Shown here: piece after piece, positions 40,613 to 48,118 of the stretch
How the letters are laid out: the number at the start of each line of letters is the position of its first letter
Numbering within the stretch: the first letter of the stretch is position 1
Assembly (NCBI RefSeq): GCF_004795015.1
Contig: NZ_SSBI01000035.1
Coordinates: 20,944-84,943 of the forward strand
DNA from: Streptomyces sp. A1277
Lineage (GTDB): Bacteria > Actinomycetota > Actinomycetes > Streptomycetales > Streptomycetaceae
Reading direction: 5' to 3'
DNA: 64,000 nucleotides
Program-made: the position numbers and the translations under genes
Notes under the pieces: generated by a model
Databases searched by the model: none
Told to the model about the DNA's origin: nothing
The model's input: the letters and a program-made list of their open reading frames with translations, nothing else

Positions 40613-41842
40613 CTAGAGGAAGCGCCGGAACGGCACCACCGATGCCTCACGGACCCGCTGCACGACCGACCGCCGCCGCCACCGCAGGCCCTCGATCCGC
40701 TCGCTCACCTTCAGATCCTGTTCGAAATGGCCGTCCAGCGTCTGCGTGAACGCCCGGTCCATCACCGCGAGCATGACCTCCTCGTCGTGGTCCAGGGAGC
40801 GGCGGTTGATGTTCGTGGACCCGATCAGCGCGGCAACCCGGTCGACGGTGACGATCTTGGCGTGCATCATCGTCGGCCGGTACTGGAAGATCTTCACGCC
40901 GCAGGCCGTCAGCTCCTCGTAGTACAGCTGCCCGGCGAGCTGGCAGACCCGCTTGTCCGTGTGCGGCCCCGGCAGCAGGATCTCCACTTCCACGCCGCGC
41001 CGCGCCGCCGCGCACAGCAGCTCGATGAAGAAGGCGTCCGGCGCGAAGTAGGCCGTGGCGATCCGGATACGCTCCTCGGCGGATTCCAGGACCACACGGA
41101 GCAGCGTCTGCATGTCCTGCCAGCCGAAGCTGGCCGAGCCCCGCACCACCTGCACCACGGCCTCACCCTGCGGCGGGATGCTCAGGAACCGGTCGCGCGC
41201 GTCGAACAGTTCGTCGTGGCACTCGGCCCAGTTCTGCGCGAAGGCCGCCGCGAGGCCGTCCACCGCCGGTCCCCGCACCTGGACGTGCGTGTCCCGCCAC
41301 TCGTGCTCGTTACGGGCGTCCCCGCACCACTCCTCGGCTATCCCCACGCCCCCGGTGAACGCCGTCTCCTCGTCCACCACGAGGACCTTGCGGTGACAAC
41401 GGTGGTTCTGCTTCAGCGGTGACAGATAGAGCGGCTTGCGGAACCACGCGACCTGGACCCCGGCCTCCTCCATGGCCCTGAGCTGGTCCTTCTCTATGAG
41501 CCTGCTGCCGAACCCGTCGAGCAGCAGCCGCACCCTGACCCCGGACCGCGCCCGCTCCGCAAGCGTGGCCGCGAACTCCCTCGCGATGTCGCCGCGCCAG
41601 TAGACGAAGGTCATCATGTCCACGGTGTGCTCGGCCCCCCGGATGCCGTCCAGCATCGCGGCGAAGATGGCGTCCCCGTTGCGCAGGGGGACCAGCGCGT
41701 TCCCCTCGGTCGCGGCGATCCCGATGAGCCTCTCCAGCCGCCGCCGGAGCCGGACGGCGCGTTCACCGAGGAGCGCGTCCTCGCCCGGTGCGGCCGGCGG
41801 TTCCTGCCGGAGTTCCGGTCTGTCGTCGGTGCTGCTGGACAT
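40613..41842 (-). CDS. Phospholipase D-like/cardiolipin synthase-like protein
   Basis: A 409-residue enzyme with two HKD motifs, HRKVLVVDEETAFTGG (with GG) and HAKIVTVDRVAALIGSTN. It lacks transmembrane helices, so it is a soluble PLD-superfamily member that could act on phospholipid or nucleic acid. ATG 41842 has GAGGAG eight bases upstream. Length and motif spacing match bacterial ClsB-type synthases. It lies next to a decayed DUF4253 gene and after the ATPase gene on the opposite strand. Confidence 0.87.
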   Translation of the reverse strand: MSSSTDDRPELRQEPPAAPGEDALLGERAVRLRRRLERLIGIAATEGNALVPLRNGDAIFAAMLDGIRGAEHTVDMMTFVYWRGDIAREFAATLAERARSGVRVRLLLDGFGSRLIEKDQLRAMEEAGVQVAWFRKPLYLSPLKQNHRCHRKVLVVDEETAFTGGVGIAEEWCGDARNEHEWRDTHVQVRGPAVDGLAAAFAQNWAECHDELFDARDRFLSIPPQGEAVVQVVRGSASFGWQDMQTLLRVVLESAEERIRIATAYFAPDAFFIELLCAAARRGVEVEILLPGPHTDKRVCQLAGQLYYEELTACGVKIFQYRPTMMHAKIVTVDRVAALIGSTNINRRSLDHDEEVMLAVMDRAFTQTLDGHFEQDLKVSERIEGLRWRRRSVVQRVREASVVPFRRFL

Positions 41843-41929
41843 GTGTCTCCTCGAAGGTCGTCGTCGGTGGCACCGGGGCCCCTCTCCGGGGAACGGGCAG
41901 ACACCACCTTCCCAGGACGCGCCGGAGCA

Positions 41930-42309
41930 GGCGTGCCCCCTGCCCCGCCCGGCACCCTCGTGGACACCACGGTCGACGAGACGTGGCACGAGCCCCTGCT
42001 CTGGTACGCGGACCAGCCCGCGAGCCCAGGGGCGTGGGCCGCGCTGCGCGCGACCGGCCGGCGTGTGGCCGGGCCCGGCGCCGACTCCGGCCGAGGCGGG
42101 CCCGGACGAGCCGGACGCCCTCGCGGCCGAGATCGCGGATCAACTGACGGGGCCGGCCGCCCACGACGACGGCCGAGGCGCTGGCGCTGGCGGCGGAGCA
42201 CTTCGCGTTCTGCCCGGACACCATCCGGCAGTCGACGCTCGACACGCTCCGGGCGTACGCGCCTGAGGCGCTGCTGAAGCAGGAGAGCTGGGCGTTCTGG
42301 TGGGACTGA
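41930..42309 (+). pseudogene. Decayed DUF4253-domain gene
   Basis: Three pieces of one family are readable in different frames. Frame 2 from about 41930 gives PPGTLVDTTVDETWHEPLLW and YADQPASPGAWAAL. Frame 3 gives DEPDALAAEIADQL. Frame 1 gives AEHFAFCPDTIRQST and ends QESWAFWWD at TGA 42309. The start and end patterns are those of DUF4253, but most of the core is deleted and two frameshifts are required. It is convergent-adjacent to the PLD gene start. Confidence 0.7.
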
Positions 42310-42422
42310 ACTTCGTGTGCCTGAATCGACGCATTGGTCTTGACCAATTTTCGCAAGTATGGGAATCATGACCGGAGTCGCCACAGAACCTTCATAACTG
42401 CTCCGCAGGAGAACCACCCACT

Positions 42423-43691
42423 ATGCGCATACCGACCTCTGCCGCCCTCGCGGCGCTCGGCGGTGCCCTCGTCCTCGGGCTCACCGTCGCTCCGGCCGCC
42501 CAGGCCGCCCCCGCCCCGGCGGACTGCACGACCGACGCCTTCGGGATCGCCGGCAAGTACGGCGAGTTCGTCCTGGGGGACGACGTCCACTCGCCCGACG
42601 CGGAAGGCGCGGTGGCCGTCGGCGGCGACGCGGACTTCCGGGGCGGGTTCAGCGTCGCCAACGAGCTGTCGGCCGCCGAGGTCGACGCGCTGCCCGGGCG
42701 CGCCTCGCTCGTCGTGCGCGGTGACCTGCTCAACGGCGGCTCGGCCACCGTCGTGATGAAGGGCAACGCGGTGGTCGGGGGCGCGATCAAGGACCGCGCC
42801 GTCGAGCTGCACAACGGCACCTTCAGCAAGAAGGCCGACCTGATCGACTTCGACGGGGAGTTCGCCGAACTCCGTTCCTACTCGGCCGCGCTGGCCGGGG
42901 AGTCCGCGACGGCGGGCGCCGAGGTGCGGCGCGACGGGGACCGGCTGACGCTGACCGGCACCGACAGCGGCCGCAACGTCTTCTCCGTGCCGGCGGCGCA
43001 GCTGGAGAAGGCGAAGGAGGTCTTCATCAAGGTCCCGGCCGGTGCGACGACGATCGTCAACGTCAGCGGCCAGGAGTACGACATGGCGACGGCCCGCACC
43101 ACCGGCTTCTTCCTGTCGGGCGGTCAGGACTTCGTGCTGGACGACAAGCTGCAGAGCGCGTCGGACGGCGCGGTCCGGGCGAAGCTCCTGTGGAACTTCC
43201 CGGACGCCACGAAGGTCGTGAAGAACAGCCAGGCCGCCTGGCCGGGCAGCGTGCTCGCGCCCCACGCCCACCTGGAGCTGGGCACGGCCGCGCCGGTCAA
43301 CGGCTCGGTGTGGGTGGCGTCGCTGCACGGTTCGGGCGGTGCGGAGACGCACCACTTCCCGTTCACCGGCTGCCTGCCCGAGGTCCCCGGCACCGAGACC
43401 CCGTCGCCCGGCACGACCCCGAGCGGCACGCCCACCACGACGCCCCCGGCGACGGGCACCCCGTCGGCCCCGGTGACCCCGCCGTCCGGCAGCGCCACGC
43501 CGTCCGGTACCCCGTCGGGCTCCGCGACCCCGGGCGCACCGGCCCCGTCCGCCAGTCCGTCGCAGCCCGGTGAGGGCGACCTCGCGACGACCGGCAGCAG
43601 CAACATGGTCCCGATCACCATCGCAGGCGCCGTGGTCGTCGCCGCCGGTGCGGGCCTGGTCGTCATGGCCCGCCGCCGCAAGCGCGCCTGA
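42423..43691 (+). CDS. Choice-of-anchor-A surface protein with sortase signal
   Basis: A 422-residue secreted wall-anchored protein. A Sec signal peptide (ALGGALVLGLTVAPAAQAAP) is followed by a choice-of-anchor A domain (AFGIAGKYGEFVLGDDVHSP, then VVRGDLLNGGSATVVMKGN, and SVWVASLHGSGGAETHHFPF). A Thr/Pro/Ser-rich stalk precedes the sorting signal: LATTG, a hydrophobic helix, and RRRKRA. LAxTG is the class E sortase target in Streptomyces. The domain suggests a surface matrix or adhesion role. ATG 42423 has GGAGA upstream. It is convergent with a membrane-bound HTH regulator gene. Confidence 0.88.
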   Translation: MRIPTSAALAALGGALVLGLTVAPAAQAAPAPADCTTDAFGIAGKYGEFVLGDDVHSPDAEGAVAVGGDADFRGGFSVANELSAAEVDALPGRASLVVRGDLLNGGSATVVMKGNAVVGGAIKDRAVELHNGTFSKKADLIDFDGEFAELRSYSAALAGESATAGAEVRRDGDRLTLTGTDSGRNVFSVPAAQLEKAKEVFIKVPAGATTIVNVSGQEYDMATARTTGFFLSGGQDFVLDDKLQSASDGAVRAKLLWNFPDATKVVKNSQAAWPGSVLAPHAHLELGTAAPVNGSVWVASLHGSGGAETHHFPFTGCLPEVPGTETPSPGTTPSGTPTTTPPATGTPSAPVTPPSGSATPSGTPSGSATPGAPAPSASPSQPGEGDLATTGSSNMVPITIAGAVVVAAGAGLVVMARRRKRA

Positions 43692-43698
43692 CCCCACC

Positions 43699-43748
43699 GG
43701 ATCGCGGCCCCCGGGGAGCCTTCACCAGGCCCTTGGGGGTCGCGATCC
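43699..43748. terminator. Bidirectional terminator
   Basis: GGATCGCG-G-CCCCC pairs with GGGGG-T-CGCGATCC between the surface-protein gene and the convergent HTH gene. Confidence 0.8.
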
Positions 43749-43750
43749 GC

Positions 43751-45106
43751 TCAGCGCTTCTCCCAGACCGACGTGTCGTAGCGGTAGTAGTACTCGGGCC
43801 GCCCCGCGATGCTGCTCGTACGGAACGGCGTGCCGCCGTCGTCGATGCGCAGGGTGCCCTTGCGGCCGCCGCTGCTCCACTCCAGCTCCAGGTACCAGCT
43901 GACGTCGTGGCCCTCGACGTGCGCGTCCAGGTCGAAGACCTCCACATCGCTGGACGAGACCTGGAACGGGAAGTCCTTCGCCGGGACGGTCTCGTCGCCC
44001 TGCTTGCCGGCCACCGGGGTGAGCGCGGGGCGGCTGTTGTCGAGGTCGATGTCGAAGGACTGCGGCTCGATGCCGCTGCCGCAGCCCTCGCCCATGGAGA
44101 ACGCGGGCCGTTGCAGGGGCGCCCGCCGGCTCAGCACGCGGACGTGCAGGCCGGTCAGGACGACGGCCTGCTGCGAGGTGCCCTGCACGGTGAGTTCCAG
44201 CTTCATGCTGCCGCCGTCCACCCCGCCGAGCGAGCGGGCCCAGCCCCGGGTGCTGGTGGGAGAGGGCGGGGGCGGCACGGTCGCCGGGTCCTGGCCGAGC
44301 AGATAGAACTGCCCGCAGGGCTCCTCCCAGTTGTACGAGCTGATGGTGACGGTCGGCGGGCGCCCGGCACTCTCGGGGGTGCGCGAGGCGGACACGGATG
44401 ACCGTACGGAGGGACTGGCGGACCCGGGGCTCGCGGAGGCACTGGCCCGCTCCGACGCCGACGCGGACACCGAAGCGGACGCCGACGGGCTCTCCGGGCT
44501 TTCGGACACCGCGTCCGCCCCCTTGCCCTCCTGCGTGCTCCGGGCTCCGGGCACGCCCACGGCGGAGCCCGCACCGGTCTCCTTGAGCTGGCCGATGACC
44601 ACGGCGGTGGGCACGGTGAGCGCGACGACCGCTGCGGCGGCGAGCAGCACCCGCGTACGGGCCGAGGCGCGGCGCCACCGGGAGGAGGGCTCGGACCCGG
44701 GGACGGCAGCGGGCTCGACCTCCGGAACAGGCTCGGGGGCCGGGGCGGGCTCGACCGGAGCCGGAGCCGGCTCGACCGGAGCATCGGCTTCCGGCTCCGC
44801 ATCCGACACCGCATCCGGAGCCTCCGCCCCCGCGACGGGGGCGTCCGGCTTCCCCCGCCGCCGTGCCGCATCGGCGATGATCCACCGCCGGTGCAGCTCC
44901 ACCAGCTCGTCGGCCGTGGCCCCGCAGAGGCGGGCGAACCGTTCCACGGGGGCGTACTCGCCCGGGACGGCGTCCCCGTTGCAATACCGGTGGAGTGTCG
45001 ACGTACTGACGTGCAGCCGGCCGGCCAGCACCCCGTAACTGCGCCCCGAACGGTCCTTCAGTTTCTTCAACAGACCTGCGAATTGCTCGGCCTCCGGCGT
45101 CGCCAC
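43751..45106 (-). CDS. Membrane-bound HTH (XRE-type) regulator with extracytoplasmic domain
   Basis: A 451-residue one-component regulator. Residues about 10-70 form an XRE HTH (VLAGRLHVSTSTLHRYCNGD, then FARLCGATADELVELHRRW). An acidic Pro-rich linker leads to one transmembrane helix (VLLAAAAVVALTVPTAVVIG, about 155-175). A Ser/Ala-rich stalk of about 60 residues then leads to an extracytoplasmic domain (about 250-451) with a Cys pair (EPCGQFYLLG and GEGCGSGI). It could sense a surface signal and act directly on DNA. GTG 45106 is the start. It sits beside surface-protein and lipoprotein genes, its likely targets. Confidence 0.75.
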   Translation of the reverse strand: MATPEAEQFAGLLKKLKDRSGRSYGVLAGRLHVSTSTLHRYCNGDAVPGEYAPVERFARLCGATADELVELHRRWIIADAARRRGKPDAPVAGAEAPDAVSDAEPEADAPVEPAPAPVEPAPAPEPVPEVEPAAVPGSEPSSRWRRASARTRVLLAAAAVVALTVPTAVVIGQLKETGAGSAVGVPGARSTQEGKGADAVSESPESPSASASVSASASERASASASPGSASPSVRSSVSASRTPESAGRPPTVTISSYNWEEPCGQFYLLGQDPATVPPPPSPTSTRGWARSLGGVDGGSMKLELTVQGTSQQAVVLTGLHVRVLSRRAPLQRPAFSMGEGCGSGIEPQSFDIDLDNSRPALTPVAGKQGDETVPAKDFPFQVSSSDVEVFDLDAHVEGHDVSWYLELEWSSGGRKGTLRIDDGGTPFRTSSIAGRPEYYYRYDTSVWEKR

Positions 45107-45281
45107 TGCAGCGTTCCCCCTCCTGGTCCGTCCCGGATCACCGTTCCAGGGACATGGAATCTGCCCAGGTCACAGTACGCGCAGGCATTCCAGCATCCCC
45201 AATGGTGTGGCGGGCGTTGCGGCCGGAATCCGCCGTGCCGCAAGCTCGGATCACACCACAGCGACCACGGGGACCGACGCA

Positions 45282-45380
45282 GTGCGAACCCTCTTCCGCA
45301 TCGAGTTGACCGATGTCCTGGCCATCGGAGTGGTGATCGTGACGACCGCGATCGTCCTGCTCCTGATCTGCCGCCACTGA
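45282..45380 (+). CDS. Putative single-span membrane peptide, 32 aa
   Basis: GTG 45282 to TGA 45380 encodes 32 residues: a short polar start (RTLFRIELTD), one strong hydrophobic helix (VLAIGVVIVTTAIVLLLI) and a CRH end. GGGGA lies about eight bases upstream, and codon third positions are G/C-rich. It is 66 bases upstream of the DUF4232 lipoprotein gene and may share its transcript. It could be a small membrane protein that interacts with neighbouring envelope proteins; the function is unknown. Confidence 0.45.
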   Translation: MRTLFRIELTDVLAIGVVIVTTAIVLLLICRH

Positions 45381-45446
45381 CGACAGAACGACCCAGACCG
45401 CACCACAGACCGCACCACACAGAACACACTTACGGGGAGTACCACC

Positions 45447-46157
45447 ATGCGCAGCAACCGCATCCGCACCACCGTTCTCGCGGCCACCGCCCTGCTCGCC
45501 GCGCTCTCGCTCACGGCGTGCAGCGGGGACGAGGGCACCGACACCAGCAAGCCCGGCGCGGCCGCCGCGGCCGGCCCGACGGCGGACAAGGACGGCGGGA
45601 ACTCCCCGTCGCCCTCGGCCACCCCGGCCAAGGACTCGACGTCGGCGACCGACACCGAGCCGGCCGCCGACGCCAAGCCGAAGACCCCGGCCACGGTAAC
45701 GAAGACCAAGGCCCCGGCCGCCCCCAAGCCGAAGTCCCCCGTCACGTGCACCGGCTCCAACACGAAGGTCACCGTCACCAAGGTGAGCCGCCCGGTCAAC
45801 CACCTGCTGCTCACGGCGACCAACACGGGCGACCGCCCCTGCTACGCGTACCACGCGCCCATGCTCCGCTTCGACGGCGCCCAGGCGGTGTTCCAGGTCC
45901 TGCAGAGCAGCCGGCCGCAGGCCGTGGTGACGCTCGACCCGGGCCAGTCGGCGTACGCCGGGATCGCCCTGACCGGTGAGCCCAACGGCCGGAAGCCGTA
46001 CGAGAGCAAGCACCTCGGGGTCATCTTCGCCGACCGCGGCGACTCGCCCGTCAACTCCTCGCCGGCCGAGCTGACGCTGCCCGGCACGACGTACTGGGAC
46101 GACAACGGCTTCGTCACCTACTGGCAGAGCGAGATGGCCGACGCGCTCACCTACTGA
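45447..46157 (+). CDS. DUF4232-domain lipoprotein
   Basis: A 236-residue lipoprotein. The signal peptide ends LLAALSLTACSGDE (LTAC lipobox). A Lys/Pro/Thr-rich linker precedes the DUF4232 domain (about 95-236), with the conserved start VTCTGSNTKVTVTKVSRP, a second Cys in NTGDRPCYAYHAP, and the GQSAYAGIALTG block. It is presumably surface-exposed. ATG 45447 has GGGGAG upstream. Its stop overlaps the stop of the convergent DUF3224 gene by seven bases. Confidence 0.85.
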   Translation: MRSNRIRTTVLAATALLAALSLTACSGDEGTDTSKPGAAAAAGPTADKDGGNSPSPSATPAKDSTSATDTEPAADAKPKTPATVTKTKAPAAPKPKSPVTCTGSNTKVTVTKVSRPVNHLLLTATNTGDRPCYAYHAPMLRFDGAQAVFQVLQSSRPQAVVTLDPGQSAYAGIALTGEPNGRKPYESKHLGVIFADRGDSPVNSSPAELTLPGTTYWDDNGFVTYWQSEMADALTY

Positions 46158-46564
46158 CCGGCCGGCTCGAAGTCGAACCAGATCCGGTGCGTACCGTCCG
46201 CATCGACGGCCAGCCCGCCGCCCCCGCTGATTCCGGCGAGGGCGGCGGTCCCGCTCGACGGCACGATCGTGAAGAACTCATTCGTACGGTCGCTGCCGCC
46301 GGTCGCGGCCGAGTGCACGAAGTTGAACGTGCCCTCGCGCCCGGCGAGCGTGCCCTCGAAGGACTCCATGGCGATGTACGTACCCACGCCCGCGTCCTGG
46401 TCGAAGGCGGCGGTGAACAGCGTGGTCGACCGCCCCGCCACCTCGCCCTCGAAGGTCTTCACGATCGTCGCCACCCCGACGGGAAGCGCGGTGGAGACCT
46501 CGGGCTCGGGCTTCAGCTCGGACGGGACGAAGGAGTTGACGGTGAACGTTCCGGAGGCTCTCAT
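46151..46564 (-). CDS. DUF3224-domain protein
   Basis: A 137-residue protein matching the DUF3224 (AOC-barrel-like) pattern: MRASGTFTVNSFVPSE at the start, AAFDQDAGVGTYIAMESFEG in the middle, GREGTFNFVHSA, then SSGTAALAGISGGGG. It has no signal peptide, so it is cytoplasmic. ATG 46564 is the family start; the extended frame is not supported. The role is not known, though the fold resembles small barrel enzymes or binding proteins. Confidence 0.85.
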   Translation of the reverse strand: MRASGTFTVNSFVPSELKPEPEVSTALPVGVATIVKTFEGEVAGRSTTLFTAAFDQDAGVGTYIAMESFEGTLAGREGTFNFVHSAATGGSDRTNEFFTIVPSSGTAALAGISGGGGLAVDADGTHRIWFDFEPAGQ

Positions 46565-46654
46565 GTGCCCGATCGTAGTTTCCGGGTACGACAGTCGAGG
46601 GCCTAGGTACGACAACTCATGTGCCGGGACACCCCGACTGGTGGAATCGCACGC

Positions 46655-47002
46655 ATGTCGCACCCCGTCGTCGCGGACGACCGCCCCCGGCACGCATGGA
46701 TCGCCTCGCTCCTCTCCACGATCGTGACACCGCCGCTCGTCTACGTGGCCCTGCTGTACAGCATGTTCGCGCCGATGGCCTGCGACTCCTGCTCGGACGC
46801 GGATGACGAGCGCATGGAAGCCACCTTCGGTCCGGCCTTCACGGTGTCCTGCTGCGGCCTGCTCCTGGCTCTGGTCACCGTGGTCGCGAGCTGGGTGCTC
46901 ACCAGGCGCAGGCCGGCGGCGGCGATCTTCCTGGCCGTGGCCGCCCCCTTCGTCGTGGTCCTCACGTGGGCGGTGTTCATGACCATCCTCGCCTGGCCGT
47001 AG
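46655..47002 (+). CDS. Small multi-span membrane protein of unknown function
   Basis: From ATG 46655 it encodes 115 residues with three hydrophobic segments (around IVTPPLVYVALLYSMFAPMA, FTVSCCGLLLALVTVVASWV and AAIFLAVAAPFVVVLTWAVF) and a short Cys-containing loop (ACDSCSDADDERM). A longer start at 46619 is possible. No family is recognised. It is divergent from the DUF3224 gene and converges with hemB. Confidence 0.6.
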   Translation: MSHPVVADDRPRHAWIASLLSTIVTPPLVYVALLYSMFAPMACDSCSDADDERMEATFGPAFTVSCCGLLLALVTVVASWVLTRRRPAAAIFLAVAAPFVVVLTWAVFMTILAWP

Positions 47003-47011
47003 CCGGCCCGC

Positions 47012-48007
47012 TCAGCCCCGCAGCCGCTGCGCGACCTCCGTCGCCCAGTACGTGAGGATCAGCTGCGCACCCGCCCGGCGGATGCCGGTCAGGCTCTCCA
47101 GGATCGCCGCGTCCCGGTCGATCCAGCCCTTCTCGGCGGCGGCCTCGATCATCGCGTACTCACCGCTGATCTGGTACGCGGCGACCGGCACGTCCGACGC
47201 CTCGGCGACCTTCGCCAGGATGTCCAGGTACGGGCCGGCCGGCTTGACCATGACCATGTCCGCGCCCTCTTCGAGGTCGAGCGCCAGCTCGCGCAGCGAC
47301 TCGCGGATGTTGGCCGGGTCCTGCTGGTACGTCTTGCGGTCGCCCTTGAGCGAGGAGCCGACCGCCTCGCGGAACGGGCCGTAGAACGCCGAGGAGTACT
47401 TCGCGGTGTACGCGAGGATCGACACGTCCTCGTGCCCCGTCTGGTCGAGCGCGTCGCGGATGACGCCGACCTGGCCGTCCATCATGCCGCTGGGGCCGAC
47501 CACATGGGCGCCGGCGTCGGCCTGGACCTGGGCCATCTCCGCGTACCGCTCCAGCGTGGCGTCGTTGTCGACACGGCCGTCCTCGGTCAGCACACCGCAG
47601 TGGCCGTGGTCGGTGAACTCGTCCAGGCAGAGGTCGGACATGACGATGAGATCGTCACCCACCTCCTCGCGCACCGCGCGCAGAGCGACCTGGAGGATGC
47701 CGTCCGGGTCGGTGCCGGCCGTGCCGCGCGCGTCCTTGTTCTCGTCCAGGGGCACACCGAACAGCATGATCCCCGAGACCCCGGCCGAGACCGCGTCCAC
47801 GGCGGCCTTCCGCAGGGTGTCCAGGGTGTGCTGCTGCACGCCGGGCATGGCCGAGATGGCGACCGGGGCGTCGATGCCCTCGCGCACGAACGCGGGCAGG
47901 ATCAGGTTCGCCGGGTCGAGCCGTGTCTCGGCGACCATCCGCCGCATCGCGGGGGTCGTCCGCAGCCGCCGGGGGCGGGAGCCGGGGAAGTTTCCGTACA
48001 CAGTCAT
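47012..48007 (-). CDS. hemB: Delta-aminolevulinic acid dehydratase (porphobilinogen synthase)
   Basis: A 331-residue enzyme that condenses two 5-aminolevulinate molecules to porphobilinogen. The Schiff-base Lys residues are in LAYTAKYSSAFYGPFREA and MVKPAGPYLD. The metal-site region DLCLDEFTDHGHCG keeps two of the three Cys ligands of the classic zinc site; the middle Cys is Asp. Streptomyces enzymes commonly show this variation. ATG 48007. It is the last haem gene downstream of hemD on the same strand, separated from it by a strong hairpin. Confidence 0.95.
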   Translation of the reverse strand: MTVYGNFPGSRPRRLRTTPAMRRMVAETRLDPANLILPAFVREGIDAPVAISAMPGVQQHTLDTLRKAAVDAVSAGVSGIMLFGVPLDENKDARGTAGTDPDGILQVALRAVREEVGDDLIVMSDLCLDEFTDHGHCGVLTEDGRVDNDATLERYAEMAQVQADAGAHVVGPSGMMDGQVGVIRDALDQTGHEDVSILAYTAKYSSAFYGPFREAVGSSLKGDRKTYQQDPANIRESLRELALDLEEGADMVMVKPAGPYLDILAKVAEASDVPVAAYQISGEYAMIEAAAEKGWIDRDAAILESLTGIRRAGAQLILTYWATEVAQRLRG

Positions 48008-48065
48008 CCTTCGAGACTAGACCCGTACACATCGCGCTCTTGCCGACACGGGTGCCGGGAAACGG

Positions 48066-48108
48066 GGCGGGGCCCGGCCGCTTCGAGGAGAAGCGACCGG
48101 GCCCCGCC
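48066..48108 (-). terminator. Terminator of rex-hemA-hemC-hemD operon
   Basis: A 19-bp stem with one mismatch (GGCGGGGCCCGG...CGCTTC with its complement) and a 5-base loop lies just after the hemD stop at 48119. It isolates the operon from hemB. Confidence 0.85.
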
Positions 48109-48118
48109 TACGACCGGA

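Noticed and set aside
42334..42385. Sigma-70 promoter TTGACC with TATGGG before the surface protein gene
   Set aside because: The spacer is only 12 bases and a correctly spaced -10 is weak, so it is not listed as a feature.
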